The notes: generated from the letters alone by a model not told the origin. A DNA stretch of 64,000 nucleotides from Prochlorococcus sp. AG-355-I04 (GCA_003280915.1 QCDL01000003.1:62001-126000), one strand, 5' to 3'. Counted from the first letter of the stretch, positions 35,620-44,796 are shown. A program made the numbers and translations.

Positions 35620-36729
35620 TTAGCATTTATCTGAAAAATTGCAGGGAAAATCTATCTTTTCGAGAATTCTTTTTAGATCTACATGCTCTTGGACTAATTG
35701 AATAGCATAAGAAGCTTTAATAGATTCATGTATTCTGACATGACCAAAAGCTTGTTCAATAATTTCAACAGAGGAAAGGGTATCTAATTCCACCTTTAAA
35801 ATTGGCACCTCCAATTCCTCAGCTCTATGAATCAATTGTGACAAAGGATCTCCTAAACCAGTTAAAATTAGGCATTGAGTAGAAGCCTCCAAAGCAGCAA
35901 GTTGGATATCAGTTCTATCAGCTCCAGTAACTACAGCCATATTTCGTCTTCTCCTGAAAAATTCCATTGCAGAATTTACCCCCATTGCACCAATACTTAA
36001 TGTTTCAACAAGTAATTGATCTTTTTCTGGGCAACAAATAACTTGGGCATCTAGTCTTCTTACAAGCTCACCTACGGTGACACTTCTAAGAAGTGGTGAT
36101 TTAGGCATCACTCCAAACACTTCAATATCTAGATCTTTAAGAGAGGGTATTATTTCATTTTTAACTTTTTCGACTTCTTGCGGCATAACTCCGTTTAATA
36201 CAACTCCAGCCAATTTCTCACCTAATTGTTTTTTCGCATCAAGTAATGCATCGACACTTTTACAATCTTCCCATAAATTCACAATTAAAACTTTCGCATC
36301 TAAATCCTTAGCTAGTTGTGGGAGACTCAATCCATAAATCATACCCTCATGAAGACTTCCGGCTGCCTCTAAAATATTCAGACCTTCAAAATCATCATTA
36401 ACCAATCCTTCAATCTGATCAAAACCTTTTCCTGGAAGTAAGTCTTTATTGAAGATTCTTTTTTCAGCTGAGATATTGTCCAATAATCCTACTGAAGAAA
36501 TTAAATTCTCCTCTTCGATATTTAATGTTGATCCAATAAACTTAACATCATCATCTATTAATCCTTCATAAGACATTGAGGGCAGATTAGTAAGTTCAAT
36601 ACATGTTGCTAGCGGCTTTCCTATGCGTACTTTTTTTTTATTCTGTAAAAGTTTTTTTGCTATCCCAAGAACCATTGCAGACTTACCACTAAATGGCTCA
36701 CATGAACCAATTAATAATATATCGCTCAT
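35620..36729 (-). CDS. P-loop/DRTGG-domain protein resembling the phosphotransacetylase N-terminal region
   Basis: I take the ATG at 36729 (369 residues), giving MSDILLIGSCEPFSGKSAMVLG; the upstream start at 36786 adds 19 unlikely residues. Residues 1-210 form a BioD-like P-loop domain, and a DRTGG domain follows with GELVRRLDAQVICCPEKDQL and VVTGADRTDIQLAAL. This layout matches the N-terminal regulatory part of long phosphotransacetylases, but the catalytic phosphotransacetylase domain is absent. Family members appear alone in many cyanobacteria; function unknown. Confidence 0.85.
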   Translation of the reverse strand: MSDILLIGSCEPFSGKSAMVLGIAKKLLQNKKKVRIGKPLATCIELTNLPSMSYEGLIDDDVKFIGSTLNIEEENLISSVGLLDNISAEKRIFNKDLLPGKGFDQIEGLVNDDFEGLNILEAAGSLHEGMIYGLSLPQLAKDLDAKVLIVNLWEDCKSVDALLDAKKQLGEKLAGVVLNGVMPQEVEKVKNEIIPSLKDLDIEVFGVMPKSPLLRSVTVGELVRRLDAQVICCPEKDQLLVETLSIGAMGVNSAMEFFRRRRNMAVVTGADRTDIQLAALEASTQCLILTGLGDPLSQLIHRAEELEVPILKVELDTLSSVEIIEQAFGHVRIHESIKASYAIQLVQEHVDLKRILEKIDFPCNFSDKC

Positions 36730-36882
36730 AATTAGAAAATGATTTATCAATAGGTTCAAGATAATATTTTTTTTAGAACTAAACAAATATTTATTTATGA
36801 GTTTTAATCAAATAGAAAAATAAATAATCTTTTTTTGGTAAATTTATCTTAATTCCTTGGTATCTCATAAAAATCAAACAAA

Positions 36883-37602
36883 ATGATAAGTTCAACCAAA
36901 AACGAAAAAACCATAGGGATTACTGGAGCCTCAGGTGCGTTAGGGAGAGAATTAACAAAGTTGTTTCGTCAAAAAGGATATAAAGTGATCGGATTTACTC
37001 ATAGTAAAACTAATTATGAAATAAATCTTGAATCTCCTAATGAATGGATTAAATGGGAATGCGGAAAGGAATCGTCATTAAAAAAACAATTAGAAAAGAT
37101 AGATATTTTAATTTTGAATCATGGTATCTATGATTTGAGTAGAGAAAATTCCAATTATGAAAAATCAATAGAAATAAATGCATTAAGCAAATTCAAATTT
37201 TTAAATTTATTTGAAGATATTGCCTTAACCAATGATTCAGTAATAAAAAAAGAAATTTGGATAAACACATCTGAAGCAGAAATATTACCAGCCCTAAATC
37301 CGTCATATGAGATTAGTAAATCTCTTATTGGTCAATTAGTTTCTTTCAAAAAAAATCTGCTGGATAAAAATTCAAAGAAAAAATTAATCATTAAAAAAAT
37401 CATCTTAGGGCCTTTTAAATCAGAATTAAATCCTATTGGAATAATGAGTCCTAAATTTGTTTCTAAAAAAATATATGATTTAGCCAATTCAAAAAATTAT
37501 TTAATAATTATCAGTCCCAACCCTTTAACTTACCTACTTTTCCCATTGAAAGAATTTTTTAATTTTTTGTATTGCCAAATAATCTATAAGTACAAATCTT
37601 AG
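36883..37602 (+). CDS. Short-chain dehydrogenase/reductase-like protein
   Basis: This 239-residue protein has an N-terminal Rossmann GITGASGALGREL motif (residues 12-24), an LILNHGIYD segment in the NAG position, a YEISKS motif near residue 143 in place of YxxxK, and a C-terminal hydrophobic stretch that may associate with membrane. It resembles the SDR part of cyanobacterial proteins annotated as sterol-desaturase/SDR hybrids, without the desaturase part. Substrate unknown. It stands divergent from the P-loop gene. Confidence 0.8.
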   Translation: MISSTKNEKTIGITGASGALGRELTKLFRQKGYKVIGFTHSKTNYEINLESPNEWIKWECGKESSLKKQLEKIDILILNHGIYDLSRENSNYEKSIEINALSKFKFLNLFEDIALTNDSVIKKEIWINTSEAEILPALNPSYEISKSLIGQLVSFKKNLLDKNSKKKLIIKKIILGPFKSELNPIGIMSPKFVSKKIYDLANSKNYLIIISPNPLTYLLFPLKEFFNFLYCQIIYKYKS

Positions 37603-37605
37603 AAT

Positions 37606-38445
37606 CTAAAAGTCTCTATCTGTCAATATTTCAATACCATCTTTTAAGACAACTATTGTATGCTCCCATTGGGCCGATAATTTTCCATCTTTTGTTATTA
37701 CGGTCCATCTATCATTTAATGTTTTGCAAAATTTAGTCCCTTCATTAACGATAGGTTCCACAGCTAATGTCATCCCCTCGCGAAGGACGACGTTGGGTAA
37801 CTCTTTAGTCCGAAAATTAAATACCGATGGTTCTTCATGAAGATTCCTTCCAACTCCATGCCCTGTATAGTCTTCCACAACACTAAAGCCATTTTTTAAC
37901 ACAGTATCTTCAATTTCCCCAGCCACATCTAGAAGTGTATTACCTGCTTTGATTTTCGAAAGGCCCGCATACAATGCTTTATGAGCTACATCGCTAAGAT
38001 TTTGTGCCTTTGCACTGACTTCTCCCACACAAATTGATATACAACTATCCCCATGGAAACCATCTAAATATGCTCCTGTATCAATTTTAACTAAGTCACC
38101 ACTTTTAATTATTTTATTTTTATTTGGTATTCCATGAACAACCTCATTATTGATACTAGAGCAAATACTAGAAGGAAATCCATGGTAACCCTTAAAACTT
38201 GGAACAGCTCCAAAACTTTTTATCCTCTTTTCTGCGAAATCGTCTAAATCTTTTGTGCTCAATCCAGGTTTAATTAAGTCATTAATTTCCCTCAAAACAG
38301 TTGCTACAATCCTGCTAGATTTTTTCATCAAATTTATTTCACGAGAAGACTTTATTTCAATTCCTCTTCTCCTCTGAATAAAAGGAACTTGATCATTAGC
38401 CTTTAAATTATTTTTATTTAACAAAAGATCTGCAAAATGTCTCAT
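37606..38445 (-). CDS. map: Methionine aminopeptidase, type I
   Basis: This 279-residue metalloprotease removes initiator Met. The metal ligands are visible: the aspartates in KIDTGAYLDGFHGDSC, His in YTGHGVGRNLHEEP, Glu in LAVEPIVN and the final Glu in AQWEHTIVV. An N-terminal extension of about 25 basic residues precedes the catalytic domain. It is convergent with the SDR gene (3 bases). Confidence 0.94.
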   Translation of the reverse strand: MRHFADLLLNKNNLKANDQVPFIQRRRGIEIKSSREINLMKKSSRIVATVLREINDLIKPGLSTKDLDDFAEKRIKSFGAVPSFKGYHGFPSSICSSINNEVVHGIPNKNKIIKSGDLVKIDTGAYLDGFHGDSCISICVGEVSAKAQNLSDVAHKALYAGLSKIKAGNTLLDVAGEIEDTVLKNGFSVVEDYTGHGVGRNLHEEPSVFNFRTKELPNVVLREGMTLAVEPIVNEGTKFCKTLNDRWTVITKDGKLSAQWEHTIVVLKDGIEILTDRDF

Positions 38446-38523
38446 TGGAATAAATAATAGTAATAAGTAAATATCTTCAAAATAGCCATTGTGGTCTTGG
38501 CTATCTTAAATCTATCAATAACA

Positions 38524-38850
38524 ATGGGAAAGAAACAAAAAATGAAAATTTTATTTAATTCTAGGCAATTTCATAAGGCTTTGGCGCCTTGGGTATTTCT
38601 TCCTTTATTTATTTCTTCGATTACCGGTCTTATTTATAGAGTTTCAAAAGATATACTAGGTTACTCTAGAGAACAAGTTCATTGGTTAATGTCTTTACAT
38701 GAGGGCGAATGGCTTGGAGATAATGGAGAACTAATATACGTAATATTGAATTCCCTTGGGGTTTTATGGATGCTCATAACGGGATTCCAAATGTTTTCAA
38801 AATCAATTTCATTTACCAAAAAGGTTACTAAAGGTGAGTCAAAAGGTTAA
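38524..38850 (+). CDS. PepSY-associated transmembrane-type protein
   Basis: I use the ATG at 38524 (MGKKQKMKILF, 108 residues); a longer start at 38491 and a shorter at 38542 are possible. The protein has a FHKALAPWVFLPLFISSITGLIYR segment near residue 17 (first membrane helix after a conserved His), a soluble loop with HWLMSLHEGEWLG, and a second helix (about 71-88). The H-x3-P-W and LHxGEW patterns match PepSY-TM proteins. Role unknown. It precedes rplS by 32 bases. Confidence 0.75.
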   Translation: MGKKQKMKILFNSRQFHKALAPWVFLPLFISSITGLIYRVSKDILGYSREQVHWLMSLHEGEWLGDNGELIYVILNSLGVLWMLITGFQMFSKSISFTKKVTKGESKG

Positions 38851-38882
38851 GATATTAAACTTGTAGGATAAAAAAGACCAAA

Positions 38883-39353
38883 ATGGCCAAAGAGAAACAA
38901 GAGAAGGAATTAGAAACCGTTACTAAAGCTGAAGCATCAGTTGATGCAGCAGTTGAACAAAAAGAAAAAAACATGGTTTCTAAAACTACTCAAACATTAA
39001 GCGCATCCAACCTTATTAAGGAATTTGAGGATGAACAATTAAAAAAAGAATTACCTGAAATTTATGTTGGCGACACCGTTAAAGTTGGAGTAAAAATTAC
39101 AGAAGGTAATAAAGAAAGAGTGCAACCTTATGAAGGGGTTGTGATAGCAAAAAGACATGGAGGGATAAACCAGACTATTACAGTTAGAAGAATTTTTCAG
39201 GGTATAGGTGTTGAAAGAGTATTTATGCTACATAGTCCACAGGTTGCCTCTCTAAAAGTTGAACGTAGAGGTAAAGTAAGAAGAGCTAAGTTATTCTATC
39301 TGAGAGATAGAGTAGGAAAAGCTACTCGCGTAAAACAACGCTTTGATCGATAA
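38883..39353 (+). CDS. rplS: Ribosomal protein L19
   Basis: This 156-residue 50S protein lies at the interface with the 30S subunit. The L19 core covers the last 115 residues, with [48 protein letters not shown] and the Arg/Lys-rich [16 protein letters not shown] end. A polar Glu/Lys-rich N-terminal extension of about 40 residues is longer than the E. coli protein and common in cyanobacteria. Confidence 0.95.
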   Translation: MAKEKQEKELETVTKAEASVDAAVEQKEKNMVSKTTQTLSASNLIKEFEDEQLKKELPEIYVGDTVKVGVKITEGNKERVQPYEGVVIAKRHGGINQTITVRRIFQGIGVERVFMLHSPQVASLKVERRGKVRRAKLFYLRDRVGKATRVKQRFDR

Positions 39354-39406
39354 AGTTGTAAATTAATCAACTTATTGGTCACAAAGGCGCTTATAATTAT
39401 TTAAAT

Positions 39407-39479
39407 GCGTCGTTAGTTCAGTTGGTAGAACGCAGGTCTCCAAAACCTGATGTCGGGGGTTCAAGTCCTCCACGACGCG
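39407..39479 (+). tRNA. trnW: tRNA-Trp (CCA anticodon)
   Basis: The 73-base cloverleaf has a perfect acceptor stem (GCGTCGT with ACGACGC), a D arm with TTCAGTTGGTAGAA, anticodon loop CTCCAAA giving CCA, and a T arm GGGGGTTCAAGTCCTCC, ending with discriminator G. The CCA end is not encoded. It follows rplS on the same strand. Confidence 0.96.
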
Positions 39480-39513
39480 TTTGATCAACATTATGTAAAT
39501 CATTTTTCATAAG

Positions 39514-39708
39514 ATGGAGTTAGATCTTCAACCTGGGGATGTAGTTAAAGTCCTCGAATCAGCAGCTTTAGGATGGGTTCGTGCAAGAGTCATCAGAGTT
39601 AAATCTGGTGGAAGAGTTGTCGTACAGAGCGACCAAGGCAGAGAATTCACTGCTAGGGGCAATCAAGTAAGGTTGATAGAACCTGCTGGTTTTAGACCTC
39701 AAAAATAA
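39514..39708 (+). CDS. Small basic SH3-like protein, unknown function
   Basis: This 64-residue protein reads as a single beta barrel: LQPGDVVKVLESAALGWVRARVIRV, then SGGRVVVQSDQGREFTARGNQVRLIEP. KOW/SH3-like small barrels often bind RNA or protein, but this is inference. Its base composition is richer in G+C than neighbours, which suggests high expression or strong constraint. It sits between tRNA-Trp and tRNA-Asp. Confidence 0.78.
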   Translation: MELDLQPGDVVKVLESAALGWVRARVIRVKSGGRVVVQSDQGREFTARGNQVRLIEPAGFRPQK

Positions 39709-39857
39709 ACAGTTGTTTATATTAATGCAGCTGTAAAACTAACTATTTCTGTAAATCCTCAAATTAATAAATTTTTTTTATTACAACACCATAAATTAAG
39801 TATTATGATCTGATAATTTTAAGAATGAAGTTCTAAATAAATTTAGAACAAAACTCT

Positions 39858-39931
39858 GGGACCGTAGTTCAACTGGTTAGAGCACCGCCCTGTCACGGCG
39901 GAAGTTGCGGGTTCGAATCCCGTCGGTCCCG
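39858..39931 (+). tRNA. trnD: tRNA-Asp (GTC anticodon)
   Basis: The 74-base cloverleaf has a perfect acceptor stem (GGGACCG with CGGTCCC), anticodon stem CCGCC with GGCGG around loop CTGTCAC (anticodon GTC), and T arm GCGGGTTCGAATCCCGT, with discriminator G. CCA is not encoded. gltX starts 18 bases later. Confidence 0.97.
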
Positions 39932-39948
39932 TTTTTTCTAAAAAAAAT

Positions 39949-41388
39949 TTGGAAAAACGTTTAAGACTAGCCCCGAGTCCAACAGGTTTATTTCATATTG
40001 GGACAGCTAGAACAGCATTATTCAACTGGTTGTATGCACAAAAAATAGCTGGGAAATTTCTTATCAGAATAGAAGATACAGATCTTCTTCGATCTAAATC
40101 TGAATATACAACAAATATACTAGAAGGATTGAAATGGCTTGGACTTAAATGGGATGAAGAACCTATAAAGCAAAGTGATCGAATTTCGATTCACAAAAGT
40201 TATATCAAAAAGCTATTGGAATCTGGAGCTGCATATAGGTGCTTTACAACAGAAGACGAAATTTCTGAATTAAGAGAAAAACAAAAAAAGAAAGGATTAC
40301 CTCCAAAACATGATAATAGACACAGAAGTCTCTCAAAAGAAGAAATAGAAACATTCATATCTCAAGGGAGGACTTCGGTAATAAGGTTTAAGATTGATGA
40401 AAAAAATCAAATTAAATGGGTAGATCAGATAAGAGGTGAAATCAAATGGCAAGGCAAGGATTTGGGTGGTGATTTAGTTTTATCAAGAAGGGCAAAGGGA
40501 TATGAGATTGGAGATCCTTTGTATAATCTGGCAGTTGTAGTTGATGATAATTTCATGAATATTACCCATGTTGTAAGGGGTGAAGATCATATTTCAAACA
40601 CTGCGAAACAAATATTGATTTATAAAGCATTAAATTTTAAATTGCCAACTTTTTCCCATACACCCTTAATACTAAATAATGAAGGGAAAAAATTATCTAA
40701 GAGAGATTGCGTCACTTCAATCGATGAATTTAGAGATATGGGATACTTACCTGAGGCCTTAACGAACTATATGGCTTTTTTAGGTTGGTCTCCAAAAACT
40801 ACTGACAGAGAAATACTTTCACTTAAAGAGATATCTGAAATTTTTGACTTATCAGAAATAAATAAAGCTGGAGCCAAATTTAGCTGGGAAAAACTCAACT
40901 GGATTAATTCTCAATATATAAAAAATATGGAATCAATAAAGTTAAGTGAGATCATGAGGAAATACTGGGATGATAATGGTTGGGTACCGCCATCTCAAGA
41001 ATGGGCTTATAAATTAGCAATTTTGCTTAGAGACTCTATGACTCTTTTAAAAGATTCAATTGATCAATCAAAACCATTTTTCTTAATCCCTACAATTCAA
41101 AAAGAAGGTCAAGATTTTCTTGAAAACAAGGATAGTAAATTATCTCTAAAACTAATCTTAAATTATTTAATTGATCTAAATTCCATAAAACTAAATAAAG
41201 AGAGCGCCAAGGAAATAATTAACGAAATCTCAACAAAACATAACATAAAAAAAGGGATTTTAATGAAATCACTAAGAGTAGCCTTTTTTGGATCTCTCAG
41301 TGGGCCAGATTTAATTCAAAGTTGGGAACTTTTCGCAGAGAGTAAAACTGATAGAACTCGAATTGAAAGATGTCTTGAATCAATCTAA
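39949..41388 (+). CDS. gltX: Glutamyl-tRNA synthetase
   Basis: This 479-residue class I synthetase charges tRNA-Glu; in cyanobacteria Glu-tRNA feeds both translation and the tetrapyrrole pathway completed by hemL and hemC here. It has the APSPTGLFHIGTART signature with the HIGH-type motif near residue 17, an RIEDTD segment, and a KLSKRD (KMSKS-type) motif near residue 250. The start is a TTG just after tRNA-Asp; no Shine-Dalgarno is seen. Its last nine bases overlap the convergent antiporter gene. Confidence 0.94.
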   Translation: MEKRLRLAPSPTGLFHIGTARTALFNWLYAQKIAGKFLIRIEDTDLLRSKSEYTTNILEGLKWLGLKWDEEPIKQSDRISIHKSYIKKLLESGAAYRCFTTEDEISELREKQKKKGLPPKHDNRHRSLSKEEIETFISQGRTSVIRFKIDEKNQIKWVDQIRGEIKWQGKDLGGDLVLSRRAKGYEIGDPLYNLAVVVDDNFMNITHVVRGEDHISNTAKQILIYKALNFKLPTFSHTPLILNNEGKKLSKRDCVTSIDEFRDMGYLPEALTNYMAFLGWSPKTTDREILSLKEISEIFDLSEINKAGAKFSWEKLNWINSQYIKNMESIKLSEIMRKYWDDNGWVPPSQEWAYKLAILLRDSMTLLKDSIDQSKPFFLIPTIQKEGQDFLENKDSKLSLKLILNYLIDLNSIKLNKESAKEIINEISTKHNIKKGILMKSLRVAFFGSLSGPDLIQSWELFAESKTDRTRIERCLESI

Positions 41389-42585
41389 ATTATTTGTTTG
41401 GCCTAATTCAAGCCTATTTGCCAAAGGTTTAGCTGAAAGGCCTTGTATTCCTACTGTCATCAATATAGTAAGAAAAACTAAACCCTGGAGACGGCCAGCC
41501 CCAAGGATACCAGCCTGCTCTAATCTTATAGAAAAAAGAGAAGCTACAGCTGCGGTAACAATACCTCTTGGAGCTAACCAAGCTAAAAATATTTTTTCTT
41601 TTAAGTTCAATTCTCTCCCAATTGTTGCTATCCAGATAGAGATAGGGCGAACAATTACCATCAACATAAAAACGCAAACAACCCCTCCCCAGCCAAGCGG
41701 ACTTAATTCACCCCAAGAAACATCAGCGGCTAAAAGAGGGAAAAGAACTGTTATTGCTAATTGAGCTAATTCACCTATTAGATTATCCAATCTCTCCTTA
41801 TCTATAACTTCTCTTTTGCCTACAACAAAGCCTGCCGATACAGAAGCAGGCAAGCCTGATTCTGGTAAAAAATATTCGCAAATTCCATACACAAGGAAAA
41901 TAAATCCAAGGGTAACTTGAAGCTCTATACCAAATGAAGCTTCATTTTTTATTTTTTTTAAAATTTCTGATAGTAACCATCCTGCACTTAATCCGATTAA
42001 GACTCCTCCCCCTAATCTTTGCATTAATGCTATAAATACATCGTTAATCCCACGAAGGTCTCCTAAAGTCAGTTCTAAAAGCAGTAATGCTAGTACAGCA
42101 CCAATTGGTTCAAGCAACAACCCCTCAGCTTTTAAAACTTCTGAGAGTGGGGAAGCTAATTTTATTTGTTCCACTAATGGAGAGACAACTGTTGGTCCAG
42201 TAGCTAGAACTATGGCACTATATATTCCTGAGACTTGCCATGAGAGGCCAGCCAGCCAATGAGCTATAAAAATTCCAGCTGATAATGAAATAAAAAGTCT
42301 TACCAATGAAATTTTCAAAACAGTATTTCTTATATTCCCCTCAGGCAGTTTTAAATTTAATCCCCCTTCAAAAAGAACCAAACAGACCAAAAGCCCCACA
42401 ATAGTTTCAAGCCCTTGCCCGAGATCTAAAGGCTCAACAAGTCCTAAGCCTGATCTTCCGATGAATAATCCCGAAAGTAACAAAATAACAACACTTGGGA
42501 ATCCTGTAAAAGAAGAAAATAATCGAGCACAAGCACCTGCAAATACAGTTATACCCCAAAGTAATCCAAGCCTTTCAGGCGTCAT
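41380..42585 (-). CDS. Na+/H+ antiporter, CPA1/NhaP type
   Basis: This 401-residue membrane protein has about eleven to twelve helices. Visible CPA1 features are LVCLVLFEGGLNL near residue 67, ATGPTVVSPLVEQ near residue 128, an acidic helix with EGLLLEPIGAVLALLL that replaces the usual Asn-Asp pair, and a late WLAPRGIVTAAVASL motif. It exchanges sodium for protons to maintain ion balance in seawater. It lacks the long cytosolic tail of some NhaP proteins. Codons look G+C-richer than the nearby genes. Confidence 0.88.
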   Translation of the reverse strand: MTPERLGLLWGITVFAGACARLFSSFTGFPSVVILLLSGLFIGRSGLGLVEPLDLGQGLETIVGLLVCLVLFEGGLNLKLPEGNIRNTVLKISLVRLFISLSAGIFIAHWLAGLSWQVSGIYSAIVLATGPTVVSPLVEQIKLASPLSEVLKAEGLLLEPIGAVLALLLLELTLGDLRGINDVFIALMQRLGGGVLIGLSAGWLLSEILKKIKNEASFGIELQVTLGFIFLVYGICEYFLPESGLPASVSAGFVVGKREVIDKERLDNLIGELAQLAITVLFPLLAADVSWGELSPLGWGGVVCVFMLMVIVRPISIWIATIGRELNLKEKIFLAWLAPRGIVTAAVASLFSIRLEQAGILGAGRLQGLVFLTILMTVGIQGLSAKPLANRLELGQTNNLD

Positions 42586-42692
42586 ATAAAATTATAAATA
42601 ATAAAATTATTAATTATTTTGATTAAATCAATAATCTTATCTCAAGTCCAATAAATACAATATTTTTTAATTTAATTCATCGGCTGAACAAG

Positions 42693-42721
42693 AGTATTTT
42701 AAAAAGTTCTTTAAAAATACT
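42693..42721. other. Hairpin downstream of hli
   Basis: AGTATTTT at 42693-42700 pairs with AAAATACT at 42714-42721 around an A+T-rich loop, about 26 bases after the hli stop on the minus strand. It could stabilise or end the tsaD-hli transcript. There is no T run, so termination is unproven. Confidence 0.3.
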
Positions 42722-42746
42722 TTTAAGAAAATTAATCGTATTTCTA

Positions 42747-42923
42747 TTAAGAAAACTTGCTTATTAAAGCAATAATTATAAAAATAATTCCTATACCAAC
42801 AGTTGCCATCCTTCCATTCCATATTTCAGCTTGAGGGGTAAAACCTCTTTTCCACAAATTCAATTCCTTTTTATCAACGAAGTTTTTTGTCTCTTTAATC
42901 TCGATTTTAGGTTGTTTGTTCAT
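42747..42923 (-). CDS. High-light-inducible protein (Hli, single-helix chlorophyll-binding)
   Basis: This 58-residue gene translates as a polar N-terminal part followed by one chlorophyll a/b-binding-type helix. The Hli signature EIWNGRMATVGIG is at residues 34-46, with the Glu and Asn-Arg pair that bind chlorophyll, and the helix runs to residue 55 with an IISKFS end. Hli proteins protect photosystem assembly intermediates from excess light. It starts five bases after the tsaD stop on the same strand, so it may be co-transcribed. Many hli copies occur in high-light Prochlorococcus; which group this belongs to is not resolved. Confidence 0.93.
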   Translation of the reverse strand: MNKQPKIEIKETKNFVDKKELNLWKRGFTPQAEIWNGRMATVGIGIIFIIIALISKFS

Positions 42924-42928
42924 TGAAA

Positions 42929-43999
42929 TTAGAAGGGGGGGTTTTCTTCATAAAGGGTATTTGCTTGTTCAATCGATAGTCTTCCTGCAACACCTAATTT
43001 AAGGGAACTTAAATGATCCTTAAATTTGATTCTGAACAACGCCGCCGCTCCAATCATTGCCGCATTATCTGTACAAAGATCAAGAGGTGCTAAATGAACT
43101 TTAATAGATTTTTTACTAGCTTCACTAATCATCATTTTTCTTAATGTATTGTTAGCAGCCACTCCCCCAACCACAACTACATTATCCAAGCTATGATCTT
43201 CTGCGCATTTTATTGTTCTCTCTACCAAGACCTCTGCCACTACTCTCTCAAAACTTGCAGCAACATCAGGAATTGGAACGGTCTTCCCATCCAAATTTAT
43301 TCTCTCAACTAATCTTAATACGGCAGTTTTTAGACCACTAAAAGAGAAATCATATTTAAGAAATCCGCCTTTTTTATCAGAGATTTTACATTTTGGTAAA
43401 TTAAATTTCATTGGGTCCCCATTTTTAGCAATCTTTTCAATTGCAGGTCCTCCTGGATAACTAAGACCTAATAGTCTGCCAACTTTATCAAAGGCTTCTC
43501 CAGCAGCATCATCAAAACTTTTCCCAAGTCTTTGCATCCCCCTACTATCATCAACCTTTATCAATTCAGTATGCCCGCCGCTAACAAGTAATGTAAGAAA
43601 AGATTTCTTTGGATAGTTTTCTGAAAATAGAATTGAAGATAAATGCCCTTCCAAATGATGAATTCCCAAAAATGGTTTTGAATGCAACATGCAAAGTGAT
43701 CTTGCAGTTATGGAACCAACTCGTAAACAACCAACTAATCCAGGAGCTACAGTTGACGCAATATAATCGACTTCCTCAATTTTAATTTTTGATTCTTCTA
43801 AAGCCTTATCTAAAACAAAAGGTAATAACTCTAAATGCTTTCTAGCTGCAAGTTCAGGAACAACTCCTCCCCATTTTGAATGATCTTCAATTTGAGAGGC
43901 AATTATATTTGAATGTATTCTGAAAGTATTGCCAATATTAGAAACTATTGAGACAGATGTCTCATCACAACTTGTTTCAATAGCTAAAACTTTATGCAT
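42929..43999 (-). CDS. tsaD: tRNA N6-threonylcarbamoyladenosine synthase subunit TsaD
   Basis: This 356-residue ASKHA-fold protein transfers the threonylcarbamoyl group to A37 of ANN-decoding tRNAs with TsaB and TsaE. It begins VLAIETSCDETSVSI, has the iron-site histidines in HLEGHLSS and the LVSGGHTELIKV segment, then FDDAAGEAFDKVGRLLGL and FSFSGLKTAV, and ends with VVVGGVAANNTLR and DNAAMIGAA. All motifs are intact. It is divergent from psaF by 65-74 bases and is followed by hli. Confidence 0.94.
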   Translation of the reverse strand: MHKVLAIETSCDETSVSIVSNIGNTFRIHSNIIASQIEDHSKWGGVVPELAARKHLELLPFVLDKALEESKIKIEEVDYIASTVAPGLVGCLRVGSITARSLCMLHSKPFLGIHHLEGHLSSILFSENYPKKSFLTLLVSGGHTELIKVDDSRGMQRLGKSFDDAAGEAFDKVGRLLGLSYPGGPAIEKIAKNGDPMKFNLPKCKISDKKGGFLKYDFSFSGLKTAVLRLVERINLDGKTVPIPDVAASFERVVAEVLVERTIKCAEDHSLDNVVVVGGVAANNTLRKMMISEASKKSIKVHLAPLDLCTDNAAMIGAAALFRIKFKDHLSSLKLGVAGRLSIEQANTLYEENPPF

Positions 44000-44073
44000 T
44001 TTTGATTCAACTTGTTCTATTTTAATATTAATTTCTTACTTAACACACTATAAGGAATCAAAGATTGCAACTT

Positions 44074-44628
44074 ATGAAATTCTTTTTTTCAATCATAACC
44101 TCAGTTTTTCTGTTCCTCGGAATTACTCCAATTGCTCTAGCTGCAAATGGGCCTGCCTTAAACGCAGATAGAGCTAGCACAGAATATACCGCTTCAGCCC
44201 TCACAAAATGCTCTGAAAACCCTAAATTCATTGAGAGAGCAAATTCTGCAACTACTCAAAAAGACATCGCAAGATTTGAAAGATATGGAAAAGCATCATG
44301 CGGAGATGATGGTCTTCCTCATTTAATAATTGGACCTCCTCTTGAGCCATGGGGGGCACTTCTAAATAGAGGTCATGAAGGAGATTTACTTATTCCCGGA
44401 GTATTGTTCATTTACATTGCTGGAATTATAGGTTGGTCAGGAAGAGAGTATCTCATTGAATCAAAAAAGACTAAGAATCCAGCAGATCTTGAGATCATTA
44501 TTGACCTAGACTTAGCCAGAAAATGTCTTGTAAAGGGTGCCCAATGGCCTCTTCTTGCTAATAAACAAGGTAGAAATGGAGATTTAAGAGAGAAAGATAA
44601 CAATATTACACTTAATGGTCCTCGCTAA
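44074..44628 (+). CDS. psaF: Photosystem I reaction centre subunit III (PsaF)
   Basis: This 184-residue precursor (ATG at 44074; a TTG at 44065 has a better-spaced AAGGA and is an alternative) has a signal peptide ending LALAAN-like at ALAANG, a lumenal domain with [13 protein letters not shown] and two cysteines expected to form a disulfide, [18 protein letters not shown], one membrane helix (about residues 108-128), and a stromal C-terminal part that is longer than in Synechocystis. PsaF helps dock electron donors in eukaryotes and stabilises PSI trimers' periphery. It is followed 26 bases later by psaJ, its usual partner. Confidence 0.94.
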   Translation: MKFFFSIITSVFLFLGITPIALAANGPALNADRASTEYTASALTKCSENPKFIERANSATTQKDIARFERYGKASCGDDGLPHLIIGPPLEPWGALLNRGHEGDLLIPGVLFIYIAGIIGWSGREYLIESKKTKNPADLEIIIDLDLARKCLVKGAQWPLLANKQGRNGDLREKDNNITLNGPR

Positions 44629-44654
44629 AAATCCTTAAAAACTTTCAAAAAAAA

Positions 44655-44789
44655 ATGTTCAAAATTCTAAACACAAAATTTGTAAGATCTGCTCCAGTGG
44701 TAGCAGCAATTTGGCTAAGCCTTACAGCTGGAATAATTATTGAATTTAATAGGTTTTTCCCAGATTTATTATTCCATCCAATGAGTTGA
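44655..44789 (+). CDS. psaJ: Photosystem I subunit IX (PsaJ)
   Basis: This 44-residue protein starts [20 protein letters not shown], continues through one membrane helix (residues 14-32), and ends [11 protein letters not shown], the standard PsaJ pattern. PsaJ packs beside PsaF and binds chlorophylls. The psaF-psaJ order is conserved in cyanobacteria. It is too short for a 60-residue cutoff. An intrinsic terminator follows at 44797. Confidence 0.95.
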   Translation: MFKILNTKFVRSAPVVAAIWLSLTAGIIIEFNRFFPDLLFHPMS

Positions 44790-44796
44790 TAAATAG

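Noticed and set aside
41363-41764. Plus-strand frame of 133 codons after gltX
   Set aside because: It overlaps the Na+/H+ antiporter coding region on the minus strand, whose membrane motifs are clear.
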